From the NCBI GenBank assembly GCA_964545855.1, contig CAZJHD010000101.1:1-8890 (forward strand): 8,890 nucleotides of DNA. Reading direction: 5' to 3'. A program made the position numbers and the translations under genes. Within the stretch, counting starts at the first letter, position 1; each line of letters opens with the position of its first letter. Source of the stretch: CAZJHD01 sp964545855 (lineage in GTDB: Bacteria > Planctomycetota > UBA1135 > JACQFD01). Below, piece by piece: positions 6,046 to 8,890 of this stretch. Under the pieces are notes generated by a model. It did no database searches, was not told where the DNA came from, and was given only the letters and a program-made list of their open reading frames with translations.

Positions 6046-7239
6046 CTATGCGCCGGAGCCCGCCGGCGCGCGGAAGAGGCCGAAGCTCGAGGTGAAGCCG
6101 TGGAGGTAGGTCTCGCCGCCCACGGGACCGATCTCGCCGTTGCAGAAGAACCCGCCGAGCGGCACGTCGCCGACGACGGACTGGAACAGCTTGGAGTCCT
6201 TGTCGGGCTCGCCGTAGAGGTGCTGGCCGCGGCCGAGGCAGGAGAAGAGGAGGGCGCCCTGGGGCGACGCGCCGCGGCCGACGGTGCGGCGCAGCACGGC
6301 GAGGAGGTCGTCGGTGCTCGCCTGCGCATCGCGCACGTGGAGCTGCACCGTGCGGCCCACGGCGAGCTGCTCGCCGACGGCGACGACGCCCTGGTCGGGA
6401 TCGACGCCGAGGAAGTTGCGGATGAGGAAGTCGCCCGGCTCCGGCGGCGCGTCGCGGAACGGGTCCATCGCGATGCCGAGGAAGAGCGACATCCGCGCGA
6501 GCTCGCGCTCGTGCTCGTCGAGGCCGTCGATCTGCTCCTGGACGAAGTCGAGCGCGCGCTTGCCGTCCACCTCGATCAAGTAGTGCCCCTGGGCGCGCGT
6601 CGTCTTCCCGGGCGCGCCGACGGGACGGCAGCCCTGCGCGACGGCGGTCTCCACGACGAGGGCGCCCGAGAGCGCGAGGCCGACGGAGCCCGCGCGGTGC
6701 GTCGCGCCGTCGAGGAAGAGCCGGTTCATGCCGGGCGCCTGGCCGCCGCTCGCGAGGCCGCCGACCTTCGGAGAGCCGGGATAGGCGTAGTCGAGCCCGG
6801 CGATGAGCCGCTCGGCGTCGGAGGTGAACGGGTCGGGGAGGATCAGGAAGGCGGGCTTCCGGTCGGGCGTGACGCCGATCGTCGAATGCCACGCGGAGGG
6901 CGGCTCGTCGCCGTCGGGGTAGCGCTCCGAGGCGAGGTGGAACGGATGGATCTCGACGCCCGGCAAGTGCGCGAGCGTGAGGCTCGCCGAGGGCCGCTGC
7001 TCCACCTCGCGGCCGCCGCCCAGGACGCCGCCCGCCGTGCAGCCGAGCAGGTGGCGCGCTCCCGTCCGCGCGAGGACCGTCTCGGCGACGGCGCCGAGGT
7101 CGGAGGTGGGATAGCCGCTCACGAAGAGGAACGCGGCGTCGGGCTTTGCGCCCCCGAGGGAGCGGCGCGCCTCCTCGCAGACCTCGTCGAGCGCCTTGGA
7201 GACGGGGGACTGCGTGGAGAGTGTCGAGGACCAGAGCAA
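6046..7239 (-). CDS. Stand-alone FIST sensory-domain protein (FIST_N + FIST_C)
   Basis: This 397-residue protein consists of FIST_N (about residues 30-230) followed by FIST_C (about 240-385), without an attached output domain. Diagnostic stretches are LLGCTAGGVLGGGREVE (64-80), PKVGGLASGG (157-166), VAQGCRPVG (200-208), IRNFLGVDPDQGVVAVGE (273-290), FSCLGRGQHLYGEP (332-345) and LGGFFCNGEIGPVGG (361-375). FIST domains are proposed small-ligand sensors, possibly for amino acids, often found with signal-transduction modules. There is no ATG near the natural N-terminus. TTG at 7239 gives MLWSSTLSTQSPVSKAL, which matches the usual family opening (hydrophobic residues and Trp, then S-x-L-S-T), so I use it. 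The ORF continues upstream, but only through the opposite-frame lipoprotein region. The gene precedes DUF1801 by 13 bases. It could be a ligand-binding partner of a signalling protein encoded elsewhere; that is inference. Confidence 0.9.
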   Translation of the reverse strand: MLWSSTLSTQSPVSKALDEVCEEARRSLGGAKPDAAFLFVSGYPTSDLGAVAETVLARTGARHLLGCTAGGVLGGGREVEQRPSASLTLAHLPGVEIHPFHLASERYPDGDEPPSAWHSTIGVTPDRKPAFLILPDPFTSDAERLIAGLDYAYPGSPKVGGLASGGQAPGMNRLFLDGATHRAGSVGLALSGALVVETAVAQGCRPVGAPGKTTRAQGHYLIEVDGKRALDFVQEQIDGLDEHERELARMSLFLGIAMDPFRDAPPEPGDFLIRNFLGVDPDQGVVAVGEQLAVGRTVQLHVRDAQASTDDLLAVLRRTVGRGASPQGALLFSCLGRGQHLYGEPDKDSKLFQSVVGDVPLGGFFCNGEIGPVGGETYLHGFTSSFGLFRAPAGSGA

Positions 7240-7297
7240 GGAGGGCCTTGGGAGGAACGCGCTCGATTCTGCCACCCGACGCGAGGGTGCCCGGACG

Positions 7298-7335
7298 AAA
7301 AAGGTTCGCCGGCGATGCTGCTCGTGGCAGCCGGC
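7298..7335 (-). terminator. Possible rho-independent terminator after the small lipoprotein gene
   Basis: Reading the minus strand just after the lipoprotein stop, there is an outer inverted repeat GCCGGC (7335-7330 and 7313-7308) and an inner stem GCTGC/GCAGC (7331-7327 and 7321-7317) with a five-base loop. The two stems share bases, so only one may form at a time. Five T residues follow (7302-7298), four more bases after the stem. The T-run stands out in such GC-rich sequence. If it works, it ends the MBL-lipoprotein transcript and makes the FIST-DUF1801 pair a separate unit. The gap between stem and T-run and the short inner stem weaken the call. Confidence 0.35.
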
Positions 7336-7351
7336 CTTCTCGTTCCGCGGT

Positions 7352-7855
7352 TCAGGGGCCGAGAGAGACCTCGACGTGCTTGCCCGGATCGAGCTCGACC
7401 TGCTCGACGACCCAGCGGCCCTTGTCGTCGGACGGCGGCTCCTCTCCCATCTGCGAGCCGGCGGGGACGCGCGTCGCGAGGAACGTGGCGACGAACCAGC
7501 TCCCGCTCGGCAGGCCGTCGAAACGGAAGGCGCCCTTGGCGTCGGTGCGCGTCTCGCGGCGGAAGGCGAGCGCCCGCGCGTCGATCGGGTCGAGCTCGTC
7601 GCTCCCGCGGTACTCGCGGTAGACCGTCTCGCGCCAGCAACTCGTGGCCGGGAAGCAGTAGACGGGGTGGTCGACGACCGGCTCCTGCTGGCCCGCGGTG
7701 GTCCAGGCGAGGGCCGACCCGGAGACGCGCGCGTCGCCGTCGGCTTCGTAGCGCGCGTGCTCGGTGGGATCGAAGGGGACGTGGCGCGCCTGCGTGCCCA
7801 TGCACGAGGAGAGGCCCAGCAGGCCGAGGGCAACGAGTCGGAGGCGGATCGTCAT
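7352..7855 (-). CDS. Small lipoprotein with carboxypeptidase-regulatory-like (prealbumin-type) fold
   Basis: This is a 167-residue predicted lipoprotein. The N-terminus is a short signal peptide with a lipobox LSSC, making Cys18 the lipidated residue. The mature part contains a stretch with ARVSGSALAWTT (42-53), PVYCFPATSCW (64-74, with two cysteines, Cys67 and Cys73, that could form a disulfide) and TDAKGAFRFDGLPSGSWFV (104-122). The last is the hallmark of carboxypeptidase regulatory-like / transthyretin-like beta-sandwich domains, where G-x-F-x-F-x-x-L-P-x-G lies at the end of the fold. It is likely exported and tethered to a membrane, without an obvious active site. ATG 7855 overlaps the stop of the MBL gene as ATGA, so the two are translationally coupled and probably act together. 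An upstream start is not needed. A Shine-Dalgarno sequence (GGAGG) occurs inside the MBL end. Function beyond a structural or binding role is unknown. Confidence 0.82.
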   Translation of the reverse strand: MTIRLRLVALGLLGLSSCMGTQARHVPFDPTEHARYEADGDARVSGSALAWTTAGQQEPVVDHPVYCFPATSCWRETVYREYRGSDELDPIDARALAFRRETRTDAKGAFRFDGLPSGSWFVATFLATRVPAGSQMGEEPPSDDKGRWVVEQVELDPGKHVEVSLGP

Positions 7856-8736
7856 CGCGCGCCCTCCTTCCGGTCGGCCTTCAGGTCGGCGTGAACCGTG
7901 TCCGTGAAGCGCTCCTCGGAGACGAAGTTCCAGGAGAGGTCGGCGTACTTCCCGAGGACCCGATCGGCCTTCATCTGCTCGAGAGACTTGCCCTCGTCCA
8001 TGGCCTTGCGGACGAGGCCGATCGCGTCCTCGAGGAAATCGGCGAAGGTGCGCAGGTCGGCGACCGTCGCGAGATCGCCGTGGCCGGGGATCACCTTCGC
8101 GTCGGCGGGGATCTGCTCGATGACGCGGCGCACGTTCGCGAGGAGCCCCTGGACGCTGCCGCCGCTGTTGAGGTCGACGAAAGGGAAGCGACCGCGGAAG
8201 TAGTCGTCGCCCATGTGCACGACGTTCGACTTGGTGAAGAAGATCACCGAGTCGCCGTCCGTGTGGCCGCGCGGGAAGTGGATCGCGCGCACCTCCTCGC
8301 CGTTCAGATGGATCGTGAGGCTGCGGTCGAAAGTGACGATCGGCAACGCGGCGGCGGATGCCCGGCTCCCGCCCTCCAGGAGGCGCCCGCGCACGTTCTC
8401 GTGGGCGACGATCGTCGCCGACTTCCCGAAGTGCTCGTTGCCGCCCGTGTGGTCGCCGTGGTGGTGCGTGTTCAGGACGAAGCGGATCGGCTTCGACGAG
8501 AGCTTCTTCAGGGCCGCCTCGATCTTCGGCGCGAGGGGGGCGAACTGGTCGTCGACGAGCACGATCCCGTCGTCGCCGACGGAGACGCCGATGTTCCCGC
8601 CGGCGCCCTCCAGCATGGAGACGGTGCCGGCGACGGGGATCACCTTGATCTCGACCTTGGAGAGGTCCTGCTGGGTGAGGAGGAGACCTCCGCCGAGGAG
8701 TGCCGCGGTGGCGGAGGCGAGGAGCAGTGTGCGCAT
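7852..8736 (-). CDS. Exported metallo-beta-lactamase-fold metallohydrolase
   Basis: This is a 294-residue zinc hydrolase of the MBL superfamily. Residues about 3-20 are hydrophobic with one basic residue before them, which suggests a signal peptide or membrane anchor, although no classic AxA cleavage site is seen. The complete dinuclear metal site is present: HHHGDH (91-96, giving the H-x-H-x-D-H motif as His91, His93, Asp95, His96), His158 in RGHTDGD, Asp177 in HMGDD and His219 in PGHGD. This signature covers lactonases, beta-lactamases, thioesterases and relay-type metallohydrolases; the substrate cannot be chosen from the sequence, and beta-lactam resistance should not be assumed. ATG 8736 was selected because the signal peptide starts there and AGGA lies at a normal distance upstream. 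An ATG at 8883 would force translation through a palindromic repeat. The gene is first in an operon with the small lipoprotein. Confidence 0.92.
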   Translation of the reverse strand: MRTLLLASATAALLGGGLLLTQQDLSKVEIKVIPVAGTVSMLEGAGGNIGVSVGDDGIVLVDDQFAPLAPKIEAALKKLSSKPIRFVLNTHHHGDHTGGNEHFGKSATIVAHENVRGRLLEGGSRASAAALPIVTFDRSLTIHLNGEEVRAIHFPRGHTDGDSVIFFTKSNVVHMGDDYFRGRFPFVDLNSGGSVQGLLANVRRVIEQIPADAKVIPGHGDLATVADLRTFADFLEDAIGLVRKAMDEGKSLEQMKADRVLGKYADLSWNFVSEERFTDTVHADLKADRKEGAR

Positions 8737-8742
8737 GGGTTC
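8737..8742 (-). promoter_or_regulatory. Start-proximal leader and ribosome binding site of the MBL gene
   Basis: On the minus strand the sequence before the start reads CCAGGAACCC-ATG; the AGGA core sits six bases upstream of ATG 8736, just outside the marked six-base spacer. This supports ATG 8736 over the distant ATG at 8883. It is one of the few clear Shine-Dalgarno sequences in the window; the FG-GAP and ChaN-type genes lack one. Confidence 0.5.
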
Positions 8743-8772
8743 CTGGCCCGGGGTGCGGGTGGGAAGGGGCGC

Positions 8773-8801
8773 CTTGTACCCCGAGCCAGTGGCGGTCCCA
8801 A
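8773..8801 (-). promoter_or_regulatory. Candidate sigma-70-type promoter for the MBL-lipoprotein operon
   Basis: On the minus strand TTGGGA (8801-8796) and TACAAG (8778-8773) are separated by exactly 17 bases. Each matches the -35 and -10 consensus at four of six positions. A start site would fall near 8766, giving a leader of about 30 bases before ATG 8736. The -35 box lies 12 bases from the 31-base palindrome at 8813-8843, which might therefore be an operator. This is a pattern match only, and such matches arise by chance. Confidence 0.35.
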
Positions 8802-8812
8802 GGACGCGCGGC

Positions 8813-8843
8813 CCCGGGAATGGGGTCAGACCCCTTTCCCGGG
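8813..8843. repeat. 31-base near-perfect palindrome (REP-like) upstream of the MBL operon
   Basis: Two 15-base arms around a single A (8828) match at 14 of 15 positions: CCCGGGAATGGGGTC and GACCCCTTTCCCGGG. The core GGGGTCAGACCCC resembles short palindromes that are scattered in high copy in several large bacterial genomes and are sometimes mobilised by REP-associated tyrosine transposases. An operator function for the nearby candidate promoter is the alternative. Copy number in the genome cannot be judged from this window. Confidence 0.65.
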
Positions 8844-8855
8844 TTCTCAGGGTCG

Positions 8856-8881
8856 GGATACTGTGGATCGAGCCAGTATCC
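8856..8881. repeat. Small inverted repeat next to the palindrome
   Basis: GGATACTG (8856-8863) and CAGTATCC (8874-8881) are perfect reverse complements around a 10-base spacer. It sits 12 bases to the right of the 31-base palindrome, so together they may be one composite repeat continuing past the window edge. No gene is visible over it. Confidence 0.5.
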
Positions 8882-8890
8882 ATGCCCCCC

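Noticed and set aside
6033..6329. An N-terminal extension of the DUF1801 protein by 99 residues
   Set aside because: It overlaps the FIST C-terminus in another frame, is Ser/Arg/Pro-rich, and ATG 6032 has a good ribosome binding site.
7852..8736. Antibiotic-resistance beta-lactamase
   Set aside because: The metal-binding motif is shared by the whole MBL superfamily and nothing specific to beta-lactamases was recognised.
8737..8883. An upstream ATG at 8883 adding 49 residues to the MBL protein
   Set aside because: It would translate the palindromic repeat and place a non-signal leader before the hydrophobic N-terminus; ATG 8736 has a ribosome binding site.

Overview
The window is very GC-rich and densely coding, with strong G/C in third codon positions, so long spurious ORFs appear on the strand opposite almost every real gene. 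The best lineage clue is the minus-strand FG-GAP protein. Its C-terminal module (a CTGTETLSGN-like start, SDPFGISVLLHVDLL in the middle, YGLSTSRGLSLT near the end) is of a type I associate with secreted proteins of deep-branching, Poly30/Saltatorellus-like Planctomycetota. I infer an environmental planctomycete chromosome. There is no rRNA, tRNA, CRISPR array, transposase or phage gene.

Layout. (1) 76-891 (+): a classical short-chain dehydrogenase/reductase. It is bounded by near-identical inverted repeats (21-40 and 891-910). A third copy at 943-960 makes a long hairpin just after the stop codon. (2) 1059-2723 (-): a secreted seven-repeat FG-GAP beta-propeller protein, convergent with the dehydrogenase. 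(3) 2886-5072 (+): a large predicted lipoprotein, divergent from the propeller gene. It combines a ChaN-type (haem-binding uptake / Tiki superfamily) domain, an alpha/beta-hydrolase-like domain whose nucleophile serine is replaced by glycine, and a C-terminal segment faintly resembling ferrochelatase. (4) 5094-5450 (+): a small four-helix membrane protein 21 bases downstream, probably co-transcribed. (5) A minus-strand block, read from right to left: metallo-beta-lactamase-fold hydrolase (8736-7852), small lipoprotein overlapping it by ATGA (7855-7352), possible terminator, FIST sensory protein with a likely TTG start (7239-6046), and a DUF1801 protein 13 bases later (6032-5475).

How the genes may work together. 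Several products are predicted to be exported or envelope-associated (FG-GAP, ChaN lipoprotein, four-helix protein, MBL hydrolase, small lipoprotein), while the dehydrogenase, FIST and DUF1801 proteins look cytoplasmic. Three two-gene units are suggested by spacing: ChaN fusion with membrane protein, MBL with lipoprotein, and FIST with DUF1801. No single pathway unites the window.

Non-coding signals. A 17-base motif occurs in opposite orientations at the two ends (39-55 and 8813-8829). At the right end it forms half of a 31-base near-palindrome, like the dispersed palindromic (REP-like) repeats of some large genomes. No gap between genes exceeds about 170 bases.
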